64,000 bases of DNA from positions 1 through 64,000 of the forward strand of contig CAZVIN010000062.1 in assembly GCA_964627255.1 (NCBI GenBank), written 5' to 3'. Both the position numbers and the translations under genes were made by a program. Under the pieces are notes generated by a model. The model was given only the letters and a program-made list of their open reading frames with translations, did not search any database and was not told the origin of the DNA. The DNA comes from CALLJL01 sp964627255 (lineage in GTDB: Bacteria; Acidobacteriota; Aminicenantia; Aminicenantales; CALLJL01). Positions 8,032 through 15,253 of the stretch are shown here, piece by piece; positions within the stretch are counted from its first letter, which is position 1, and the number at the start of each line of letters is the position of its first letter.

Positions 8032-9186
8032 TTATTTCACTGAGAAGCGATGGAGCGTCACCGAGGCGTATTCTTCGCCAGGTCGAAGCTCGGTCGAAGG
8101 AAAGTTGGGTCGGTTAGGGGAGTCCGGGAAGTGCTGGGTTTCTAAGCAAAGGCCGTAATGCTTCTGGTAAGCGCGGCCGCTCTTCCCGGTAATCGACCCG
8201 TTGAGGAAATTGCCTGAATAGAACTGGAGGCCAGGTTCAGTCGTGAAAATTTCCATCAAGCGACCGCTCTGTGGTTCGTAGAGTTGGGCAGCAAGCCGCA
8301 ATGACGCCTCGCTCTGTCTGAGGACAAAATTGTGGTCGTAACCACCTGGCACTTGGTCTATTTCTGCTCCGATGGGCTTGGCGGTGGTGAAATCAAAGGG
8401 AGTTCCCTTAACTGGGCTAATCTCGCCTGTAGGGATAAGCTCAGAATCAACCGGGGTGAAATAATCGGCGTTAATCAGCAATTCGTGGTCGAGGATGGGG
8501 CCTTGTCCTTCGCCCGCTAAGTTGAAGTAACCGTGATGAGTCAAATTCACAATGGTAGGTTTATCAGTCTTAGCTTCATAATTGATTTGCAGCTCGTTAT
8601 CTTCGGTAAGTCGATAAGTAACGACAACTTCGAGATTTCCTGGATAACCTTCTTCACCATCCGGGCTGAGATAGCTGAGTTTAACGCCAAGAGCCCTTTC
8701 TTCCCTGAACGGCTCACCCTTCCAGAGGACGCGGTCAAACCCGTTGAGGCCGCCGTGAAGATGATTGGGGCCGTCATTAGTCGCTAAATGATACTCATTT
8801 CCGTTAAGCATGAACCGGCCCTTGGCGAGGCGATTAGCATAACGGCCCACCGTGGCGCCAAAATAGGGGTTGGTCTCCCTTTTTAGGTAACCCTCGAGGT
8901 TATTATGTCCCAGGACAATATCAGCGAGCTGGCCATCGCGGTCAGGTATCTCGAGGGAAATTAAGGTGGCTCCGTAAGTCATGATTTTAGCCCTTAAGCC
9001 GTGGCTGTTGGTTAAAATAAAGGCCTCGACTTCTTTCCCGTCAGGTAAACGACCAAAAATTTCTTTCTTCATTTCCATTCCGGCAACTCCCGTCACTCCT
9101 GGTTTTTGTTGGCGGCAGGCAATAACGGAGGTTAGAAGGCTCAAAAGGACGGTTAGCGAGATAATAATCTTTAATTTTTCTGGCAT
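8032..9186 (-). CDS. galM: Lipoprotein galactose mutarotase (aldose 1-epimerase)
   Basis: This 384-residue protein has a lipoprotein signal (LLSLLTSVIAC, acylated Cys ~24) and a full GalM domain that interconverts alpha and beta anomers of hexoses. Motifs are NSHGLRAKIMTYGATLISLEIPD, FGATVGRYANRLAKGRF, the substrate His pair in NDGPNHLHGG, LTHHGYFNL with the catalytic His, YDHNFVL, and the C-terminal CLETQHFPDSPNRPNFPS carrying the catalytic Glu. The start is supported by AGGAGG. Membrane anchoring outside the cytoplasm fits processing of sugars released from polysaccharides. Confidence 0.93.
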   Translation of the reverse strand: MPEKLKIIISLTVLLSLLTSVIACRQQKPGVTGVAGMEMKKEIFGRLPDGKEVEAFILTNSHGLRAKIMTYGATLISLEIPDRDGQLADIVLGHNNLEGYLKRETNPYFGATVGRYANRLAKGRFMLNGNEYHLATNDGPNHLHGGLNGFDRVLWKGEPFREERALGVKLSYLSPDGEEGYPGNLEVVVTYRLTEDNELQINYEAKTDKPTIVNLTHHGYFNLAGEGQGPILDHELLINADYFTPVDSELIPTGEISPVKGTPFDFTTAKPIGAEIDQVPGGYDHNFVLRQSEASLRLAAQLYEPQSGRLMEIFTTEPGLQFYSGNFLNGSITGKSGRAYQKHYGLCLETQHFPDSPNRPNFPSTELRPGEEYASVTLHRFSVK

Positions 9187-9713
9187 TCCTTCCTCCTATT
9201 ATTTACCTTTCTTAGTCCATGCGCCGTTTGGTTCTTAATCCTATCCCAATCTCTTTTTTATTGCAATTGACCTTGCTTACCAAGAATCAAGCGGCCTTTT
9301 CTTCCTAACTGCCCAGGTCGAAAAAATTGGTGAGAAGCGAGGAAAGAAAAGGCGGTGGCTTCGCTCTCTTGTCTTCAAATTGGCGGTAGCCCAGGGCAAG
9401 AAAGGCTGATTTGAGTAATGGCTAACTTTTTTAAAAAAGCGGCTTTTTCGCCCTGCTTTTTTTTATTATTTTCGCCTTTTGGCCTATTTATTTTCTTGTC
9501 CCCGGCCGGTAACCTTAGGGCAATTTACACCTAAAAAAATCGGGCCAAAGTGTACCCAAAGCTTTGGGCCGCCACCAGAGTCTCCCGTTTAAAAATTTGA
9601 AATAGACTATTTTTGGCGATTTAGAGATTAAGAGGGGACTGAAGAGGCCAAATAAAGTTAAAACCTCCCTGTGAAAAGAAGGTCTTAACCATAGCCAAAT
9701 AGCCCCACAGGGC
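9187..9713. other. Intergenic region, no gene recognised
   Basis: About 530 bp separate the divergent galM and rrf2 genes. It is T-rich on the plus strand around 9410-9500, with homopolymer runs but no clean hairpin. The 11-mer AGACTATTTTT at 9604-9614 repeats the sequence found on the opposite strand at the 1666-1683 dyad. No ORF or tRNA is supported. Confidence 0.5.
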
Positions 9714-9770
9714 TTGACAAATGCTTTGACAATCTGTTATGTACATATAGTCTATTGAATTTGTCGACTA
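9714..9770 (+). promoter_or_regulatory. Promoter/operator region of the Rrf2 regulator
   Basis: Two TTGACA boxes occur at 9714-9719 and 9726-9731. TATAGT at 9746-9751 is the best -10 candidate but is only 14 nt from the second box. An inverted repeat ATAGTC (9747-9752) / GACTAT about 12 nt further on covers this region just before the ATG at 9784. Rrf2 proteins usually repress their own promoter, and a GACT/AGTC dyad is typical of Rrf2 sites, so autoregulation is likely but inferred. Confidence 0.5.
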
Positions 9771-9783
9771 TTTATAGAGGCTG

Positions 9784-10227
9784 ATGCGACTCTCGACCAA
9801 GGGCGAATATGCCAGTCGAGCCATGCTCGAATTGAGCCTTAATTATCCTCACCGGGCGCTTCATATTCGGGAAATTTCTGAGGCTCAGGATATTCCTCCC
9901 CGCTTTTTAGAGCAAATTTTGCTTCTTCTTAAAAGAACAGGTTATTTACGAAGCAAGAAAGGTCCGAAGGGCGGATATTTTTTGGCCAAACCACCCTCCC
10001 AAATTACGGTTGCTGAAGTTATCAGAGTTATGGACGGGCCGCTGGCCCCGATTGATTGTGTTAGCGTCACGGCCCATGAGTTTTGTCCCCGCGAAGACCG
10101 CTGCGGGTTAAGAGGGCTTTGGAAAGAAGTTAGAGATGCAGTGGCCTCGATTCTTGAAAGGACAACTTTTCACGATTTAGTCGCCGCCTCCACCAGAAAA
10201 GAGGGCCAGGAAAAAGAAGAAACTTGA
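9784..10227 (+). CDS. Rrf2-family Fe-S transcriptional regulator
   Basis: This 147-residue winged-helix regulator opens with the classic MRLSTKGEYASRAMLELS. The HTH and wing are IREISEAQDIPPRFLEQILLLLKRTGYLRSKKGPKGGY. Three cysteines (C-x8-C-x5-C in DCVSV...EFCPREDRCGL) are placed to bind a [2Fe-2S] or [4Fe-4S] cluster, as in IscR and CymR relatives, so it probably senses iron, oxygen, NO or sulfur status. No isc/suf or cysteine genes are adjacent. Downstream are the phosphate porin and pst genes, starting 77 bp later, which it may or may not control. Confidence 0.92.
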   Translation: MRLSTKGEYASRAMLELSLNYPHRALHIREISEAQDIPPRFLEQILLLLKRTGYLRSKKGPKGGYFLAKPPSQITVAEVIRVMDGPLAPIDCVSVTAHEFCPREDRCGLRGLWKEVRDAVASILERTTFHDLVAASTRKEGQEKEET

Positions 10228-10304
10228 ATTTTTAAAGGTAAAATTTATTTTTGGCTAAATAGATTATAAAATCGGTCGATTAAATCATCTAATAAGGAGC
10301 TGAA

Positions 10305-11318
10305 ATGAGTCGGATGGAGCTAAAAATGCCCTGGTCGCCCCAACTTCTCTTTCTCCTGATTGTCCTGACTTTTAGCTGGCTCGCTTTCCCACCTCCGGGC
10401 TGGTCCCAAGAAGAAAAGCTACCGGTTTCAGCCCAGCGGCCGGTTGATTTTTCTGTTTTCGCCCAAGTCAGGTATACTGATTACTCCTCTAATGGGACCG
10501 ATACTTTTTCCCTGCGCCGGGTTCGTCTTGCCTTGACCAGCGCGGTTCTCCCGAGCCTTGATTTTAAGGTGCAGATAGAACAGACCAAAGCGATTAGTTT
10601 AGTCGAGGCCTATCTCTCTTTTCATCTTAGCCGCTATCTCGAATTTCGAGCTGGACAGTATAAAGTACCTTTCAGTTATGAAAACTTGAAGTCAGCTTCT
10701 GAACAAGATTTTATCAACCGCTCGTCAGTGGTGGAGACTTTGTGCCCAGGAAGGGATATTGGTTCCCAGGGAAGAGATATTGGCGCCACTCTTTGGTTTC
10801 ATTCAGCGGCCATCGAAGCTGCAATCGGGCTTTTGAACGGTTCTGGAATCAACCGTCTCGATAATGACGACCATAAAGATAAAGCCTTTCGTTTGGTTCT
10901 TTCTCCCCTGAGAGGACTGAGTATCGGTGGTTCCTGGTACGAAGGGCTTTGGCCTGAAACGCAAAACGTTTCTTCTCGGCAGCGCCGGCGCCAGGGTTTG
11001 GAGGCTCAGCTCAAGTCGGGTTTGCTATCCATAAACGGAGAGTATATCTTGGCCAAAAATTATGACCAGGAAGCCGCCGGCTGGGTTATCCAGGTTAGTC
11101 TATTTTTACGCCAGGGCAGAATTCAGCCTGTGGTTCGTTTTGAATCTTTGGACCAGGACCGGGCGGTAAAAGATAATGAAGCCGAAGCCTGGACCGTGGG
11201 AATTAATTTTCATTTAGCCCCTCGCACCAAATTCCAGATAAACCGAGAATCCCGGCTGTTTAAACCCGAAACTAGGAGAGAGAATATCTATCTGGTTCAA
11301 TTTCAAATAGGTTTTTGA
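10305..11318 (+). CDS. OprP/OprO-like phosphate-selective outer-membrane porin
   Basis: This 337-residue protein has an N-terminal signal peptide (hydrophobic to ~residue 34, ...GWSQ) and alternating amphipathic beta strands ending in an aromatic C-terminus (NIYLVQFQIGF), the outer-membrane sorting signal. Porin O/P family segments include FSLRRVRLALTSAVLPSLDFKVQIE, AYLSFHLSRYLEFRAGQYKVPFSYE and RDIGATLW. It sits 6 bp upstream of pstS, so phosphate or a similar oxyanion is the inferred cargo. The start has AAGGAG at good spacing. It implies a two-membrane envelope. Confidence 0.87.
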   Translation: MSRMELKMPWSPQLLFLLIVLTFSWLAFPPPGWSQEEKLPVSAQRPVDFSVFAQVRYTDYSSNGTDTFSLRRVRLALTSAVLPSLDFKVQIEQTKAISLVEAYLSFHLSRYLEFRAGQYKVPFSYENLKSASEQDFINRSSVVETLCPGRDIGSQGRDIGATLWFHSAAIEAAIGLLNGSGINRLDNDDHKDKAFRLVLSPLRGLSIGGSWYEGLWPETQNVSSRQRRRQGLEAQLKSGLLSINGEYILAKNYDQEAAGWVIQVSLFLRQGRIQPVVRFESLDQDRAVKDNEAEAWTVGINFHLAPRTKFQINRESRLFKPETRRENIYLVQFQIGF

Positions 11319-11324
11319 ACCATT

Positions 11325-12350
11325 ATGATGAATTTAAAAAAATTAACTCAAAAAAAGTCCAAGAGAGCCGAGAAACTGAGTTGCCCGTCTTCGTATCTTA
11401 TTCTGATTTTCCTTTTCCTAATTTCGGCCGTTTATTTCTTTCCTCTAAACCGGCCTTGTCTTGCCAATCAGGAGAAGCTTAGAGGCCGGGTGACCATTTC
11501 CGGCGCCTGGGCTCTTTATCCTCTTGTCGTTCGCTGGGCAGAGGAATTTCAAAAGCTTTATCCCTCAGTAAAAATCGACATTCAGGCTGGCGGAGCCGGC
11601 AAGGGCGTAGCGGATGTGCTTTCTGGAGCGGCCGATTTAGGTATGGTTTCCCGCGAGCTCCACCCGGAGGAAATGCGTCGCGGGGCGCGGGCCTTGGCTG
11701 TAGCCAGGGATGCCGTGGTGGTAACAATTAGTGAGCGCCAGCCATATCTGAATATTTTGCGCCGCCGCGGCTTGTCGAGAGAGGTGCTTCGCGACATCTG
11801 GATAACCGAAAAAATTAAAACCTGGGGAGAAGCCTTAGGCATTAGCAGTAAAGAACCAATTCATCTCTATACCCGTTCTGATGCTTGTGGAGCCGGTGAA
11901 ACCTGGGCGGCCTTTCTCGGTGGTCAACAGGAGGACTTGAAAGGAACAGGGGTTTATGGCGACCCGGGTGTCGCTGAGGCGGTCAGGCGCGACCCTCTTG
12001 GCCTGGGCTACAATAACCTCAATTTTGCTTACGACCCTCAAACGCTGCTTCCTGTTAAGGGGCTGGTGATCTTGCCCCTCGATTTTAATAATAATGGCCA
12101 GATAGACCCGGAAGAAAATGCGACCGCTAATCGTTCGCAGATGGTCGCTGCCATCAAAGAAGGAAGATATCCCTCGCCGCCAGCTCGCGACCTTTATTTA
12201 GTAACGCGGGGAGAGCCATCCTCCAGCCTCGTTCGAACCTTCCTCGACTACGTGCTCGGTGAAGGACAAAAATTGGTTCCTGAGGCTGGCTATATTCAGG
12301 TTTCCGAAGCGGCCATCGAAGCTGGCCGACGGCGTTTAGAGAAAAAATAG
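11325..12350 (+). CDS. pstS: PstS-type phosphate ABC transporter substrate-binding protein
   Basis: This 341-residue periplasmic protein has a basic N-terminus, one hydrophobic signal segment (~24-45) and a PstS fold. Conserved ligand-site regions are the N-terminal SGAWALYPLVVRWAEEFQ, VDIQAGGAGKG-like IDIQAGGAGKGVADVLSG with DLGMVSRELHPEE, and the second-lobe RSDACGAGETWAAFLG, where Arg, Ser, Asp and Gly normally hold phosphate. GLGYNNLNFAYD follows. There is no lipobox at the predicted signal end. It is followed by pstCAB after a 202-bp gap. Other oxyanions are possible but less likely. Confidence 0.88.
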   Translation: MMNLKKLTQKKSKRAEKLSCPSSYLILIFLFLISAVYFFPLNRPCLANQEKLRGRVTISGAWALYPLVVRWAEEFQKLYPSVKIDIQAGGAGKGVADVLSGAADLGMVSRELHPEEMRRGARALAVARDAVVVTISERQPYLNILRRRGLSREVLRDIWITEKIKTWGEALGISSKEPIHLYTRSDACGAGETWAAFLGGQQEDLKGTGVYGDPGVAEAVRRDPLGLGYNNLNFAYDPQTLLPVKGLVILPLDFNNNGQIDPEENATANRSQMVAAIKEGRYPSPPARDLYLVTRGEPSSSLVRTFLDYVLGEGQKLVPEAGYIQVSEAAIEAGRRRLEKK

Positions 12351-12552
12351 CTCCGGCGATAAATACTATATGAGTTTGTTTAGTCAAGAAGCGAGATGAA
12401 TCGAAATATAACAAATTATTTGATTATTAAGAGCTTTAATAGAAAATCAGAAATAAACCTAAGGTGAAAGGAGCCAGGCCTGAAGGAGGAACACCAGATT
12501 TGGTCCGGGGTCTAAGCCTGGCAGGGAAAAAAACCGGAGGAGCGGAGGAGGG

Positions 12553-13449
12553 ATGAGTTTGGTCAACCGGCTGAGAAAAGAGTTTGTGGCAAGCCGGATT
12601 ATTAGTTTATCCTCTATCTTTCCTCTTTTTTTAATTTTTTTCATGCTTTTTGGCCTGCTCTTTAAATCTAAGCCACTTCTTTTATCTCATTCTCTGGTCA
12701 AAATCGTTTTTTCCAGCAACTGGGCCCCGCTTAAGGGGCAATTTGGTCTCTGGCCGTTTATTATGGGCACAATCTGGGTTACAGCTATTGCCCTTATCTT
12801 AGTTGCACCTGTTTCATTGCTCGTGGCCATTTTTCTGTCCGAATACGCCCGGCCCGCCGTCAGAGAGCTGGCTCGGCCGATGATTGACCTTTTGGCGGGA
12901 TTACCATCGGTTATTTATGGTGTCTGGGGAATCCTCATCATCGTTCCCTTTGTTGGCCGAATTCTGGCCCCGCTCTTCGGCACTTCTTCCAGTGGTTATA
13001 GCCTTCTGGCTGGCGGGATAGTCTTAGCCATCATGATTTTTCCCACCATCGTTCATGTCATTATGGAAGTTTTTAGAGCCATCCCCCAAGCAATGCGTGA
13101 GGCCTCCCTTTCCCTCGGCGCCACTAAGTGGGAAACGGTGAAACATGTTCTCCTGCGGCAAGGAGCACCAGGCATTTTAGCCGCCTATGTTTTGGGGCTT
13201 TCTCGCGCCTTGGGTGAGACTATGGCCGTGCTCATGGTTGTGGGCAACGTGGTCCAAGTCCCCCGCTCCCTCTTCGCCGGCGGTTATCCCCTTCCCGCCT
13301 TAATTGCCAATAATTATGGAGAGATGATGTCCATTCCTCTTTATGATTCAGCCTTGATGTTAGCCGCGGCTATTCTCCTGGTTCTAGTCCTGGCTTTCAA
13401 TTTTCTGGCTCGTTCGGTCCTCGTCCGCGTCGAGCGGAGGCTAAGATGA
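12553..13449 (+). CDS. pstC: Phosphate ABC transporter permease PstC
   Basis: This 298-residue inner-membrane permease has six or more hydrophobic segments. The ABC-coupling EAA loop is EASLSLGATKWETVKHVLLRQGAPGI. Characteristic PstC segments are GTIWVTAIALILVAPVSLLVAIFLSEYA and DLLAGLPSVIYGVWG. CGGAGGAGGG precedes the ATG. It overlaps pstA by 4 bp (ATGA). The 202-bp gap after pstS contains a possible CCAGGCCTG... / GCCTGGCAGG pairing but no clear promoter. Confidence 0.94.
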   Translation: MSLVNRLRKEFVASRIISLSSIFPLFLIFFMLFGLLFKSKPLLLSHSLVKIVFSSNWAPLKGQFGLWPFIMGTIWVTAIALILVAPVSLLVAIFLSEYARPAVRELARPMIDLLAGLPSVIYGVWGILIIVPFVGRILAPLFGTSSSGYSLLAGGIVLAIMIFPTIVHVIMEVFRAIPQAMREASLSLGATKWETVKHVLLRQGAPGILAAYVLGLSRALGETMAVLMVVGNVVQVPRSLFAGGYPLPALIANNYGEMMSIPLYDSALMLAAAILLVLVLAFNFLARSVLVRVERRLR

Positions 13450-14297
13450 GATGGCGTCATTGGGAAGAAAAATTTTTTCAGGGTTTGATGATAACTGCGA
13501 CCTTTTTGGCTGCCCTTGTGCTTCTTTTTATCGTCGCGGCTATCGTGGTCAAAGGAGTTAGAGCGCTTAATTGGGATATCATCTTCCGTCTGCCGAAGGG
13601 CGGCTATTATCTTGGCCGGGAAGGAGGAATATTAAACGCGATCATCGGCTCTCTTCAATTAGCCGGAGGAGCGACTATCCTGGCCTTTTTCTTCAGCTTG
13701 CCAGTTGTTTTCTATCTCAATCTTTTTTCCCGGTCTGGTTCTTTTTGGCCATCAGTAACTCGCTTCTCTCTGGACGTTCTTTGGGGAGTTCCGTCAATTG
13801 TTTATGGCGCCTTCGGCTTCCTGTTAATGACTCTATTAGGCTGGAGAGCCTCGCTGCTTCTGGGAATTATCACCTTAGCCTGGCTTGAAGTCCCGATTAT
13901 GAGTCGGGCCATGGATGAGGTTTTGCGACTTGTGCCCAGGGAATTATCGGAAGCCTCCTTTTCCTTGGGCGCAACCAAATTGGAAACCGCGTGGAAAGTG
14001 GTTTTAAGGCAAGCTCTTCCCGGAATCATCACCGCAGTGCTCATCGCCTTTGGCCGAGCCATAGGCGATGCCGCTTCAGTCTTACTCACAGCAGGTTATA
14101 CTGACAACATTACTACTTCTCTTTTCCAGCCAGTGGCTTCTTTGCCCTTGGCGATTTTCTTCCAATTAGGGACTCCCTATCCTGAAGTTCAGCAAAGAGC
14201 TTATGCCGCGGCCATCATTTTGACGTTGATTATTCTCTTTATAAGCCTTTTGGCGCGGGGCATTATCCGACATTATGCCCGGCATACCGTGCGTTGA
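13446..14297 (+). CDS. pstA: Phosphate ABC transporter permease PstA
   Basis: This 283-residue membrane protein is paired with PstC. Its coupling loop is EASFSLGATKLETAWKVVLRQALPGI, with LDVLWGVPSIVYGAFGFLL and GRAIGDAASVLLTAGYTDNI in the canonical positions. Six hydrophobic segments are visible. It starts by ATGA overlap with pstC, and pstB follows after 11 bp. Together with PstC it forms the channel that moves phosphate into the cytoplasm at the expense of ATP hydrolysed by PstB. Confidence 0.94.
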   Translation: MRWRHWEEKFFQGLMITATFLAALVLLFIVAAIVVKGVRALNWDIIFRLPKGGYYLGREGGILNAIIGSLQLAGGATILAFFFSLPVVFYLNLFSRSGSFWPSVTRFSLDVLWGVPSIVYGAFGFLLMTLLGWRASLLLGIITLAWLEVPIMSRAMDEVLRLVPRELSEASFSLGATKLETAWKVVLRQALPGIITAVLIAFGRAIGDAASVLLTAGYTDNITTSLFQPVASLPLAIFFQLGTPYPEVQQRAYAAAIILTLIILFISLLARGIIRHYARHTVR

Positions 14298-14308
14298 AGA
14301 GGTTTAAG

Positions 14309-15079
14309 ATGAGTGCCGGCCGAACCGAATCTCATATTAGCCTGAAAAACTTAAGCGTTTATTATGGCGACCTTCAAGTCCTAAAAAATATTTCCTTGGA
14401 TATTCCGGACCGCCAAATTACTGTTATTATCGGGCCTTCTGGTTGTGGCAAAACTACTCTGCTTAAATCATTAAACCGACTTCTCGATTCTACCGAAGGA
14501 GTCCGAATCAAGGGACAAGTATTAGTAGACGGAGAGGACATTTATGCGCCTAAAGTAGAAGTAACCCGGATTCGCAAAAAAATGGGCCTTCTCTCGCAGC
14601 GGCCTCAAGTGCTTCCGATGTCTATTTATGATAATGTCGCCTATGGACCAAGAATTCATGGGCTTCGCAGCCGCCGCGAGCTTGACCGGATAGTCGAGCA
14701 TTATCTCAAGATTGCTGGGTTGTGGGAAGAAGTCAAAGATAGACTTGCGGAGCCAGCCTCTCGCCTCTCCTTAGGTCAGCAACAGCGACTTTGCTTGGCG
14801 CGGGGGCTGGCTGTTGAACCGGAAATAATCTTAGGCGACGAACCAACCTCAGCTTTAGACCCCCAATCGAGCCAGAATGTTGAACGCTGTTTGTTAACGC
14901 TTAAATCCCAATACACGGTATTGTTAGTTACTCATATTTTGCGACAAGCCAGACGAGTGGCCGATTACATTGTTTTTCTCTACTTAGGCGAGGTTATCGA
15001 ACACGGGCCAGCGGAAGTTGTTTTCCGCCAGCCTCGTGACCCGAGGACCAGAGCCTATCTTTTGGGCGAAATTAGCTAA
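14309..15079 (+). CDS. pstB: Phosphate ABC transporter ATP-binding protein PstB
   Basis: This 256-residue ATPase starts at ATG 14309 behind AAGAGG; an in-frame TTG at 14294 is less likely. Walker A is GPSGCGKTT, the Q-loop SQRPQVLPMS, the ABC signature LSLGQQQRL, Walker B IILGDEPTSALDP (Gly replaces the usual Leu/Met before DEP), and the switch His is in VTHIL. LNRLLDSTEGVRIKGQVLVDGEDIY is PstB-like. No phoU or phoBR gene follows, so phosphate control of this operon must lie elsewhere. Confidence 0.94.
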   Translation: MSAGRTESHISLKNLSVYYGDLQVLKNISLDIPDRQITVIIGPSGCGKTTLLKSLNRLLDSTEGVRIKGQVLVDGEDIYAPKVEVTRIRKKMGLLSQRPQVLPMSIYDNVAYGPRIHGLRSRRELDRIVEHYLKIAGLWEEVKDRLAEPASRLSLGQQQRLCLARGLAVEPEIILGDEPTSALDPQSSQNVERCLLTLKSQYTVLLVTHILRQARRVADYIVFLYLGEVIEHGPAEVVFRQPRDPRTRAYLLGEIS

Positions 15080-15253
15080 GGACTGGGCTGGGTAAATCGA
15101 CCTCGAAATAAGCTCCTGCATCGATCGTTATTTACAATAATTTTTGCCGAGCTCCTTGTTTTCCGGCCGAAAGGTATAATTCTCGGGGTTCACCGACTAA
15201 AAAACTGGAAGAGCCATCGTCTATTAGCCAGCAGTAAGGAAAGCGATGCGGAC

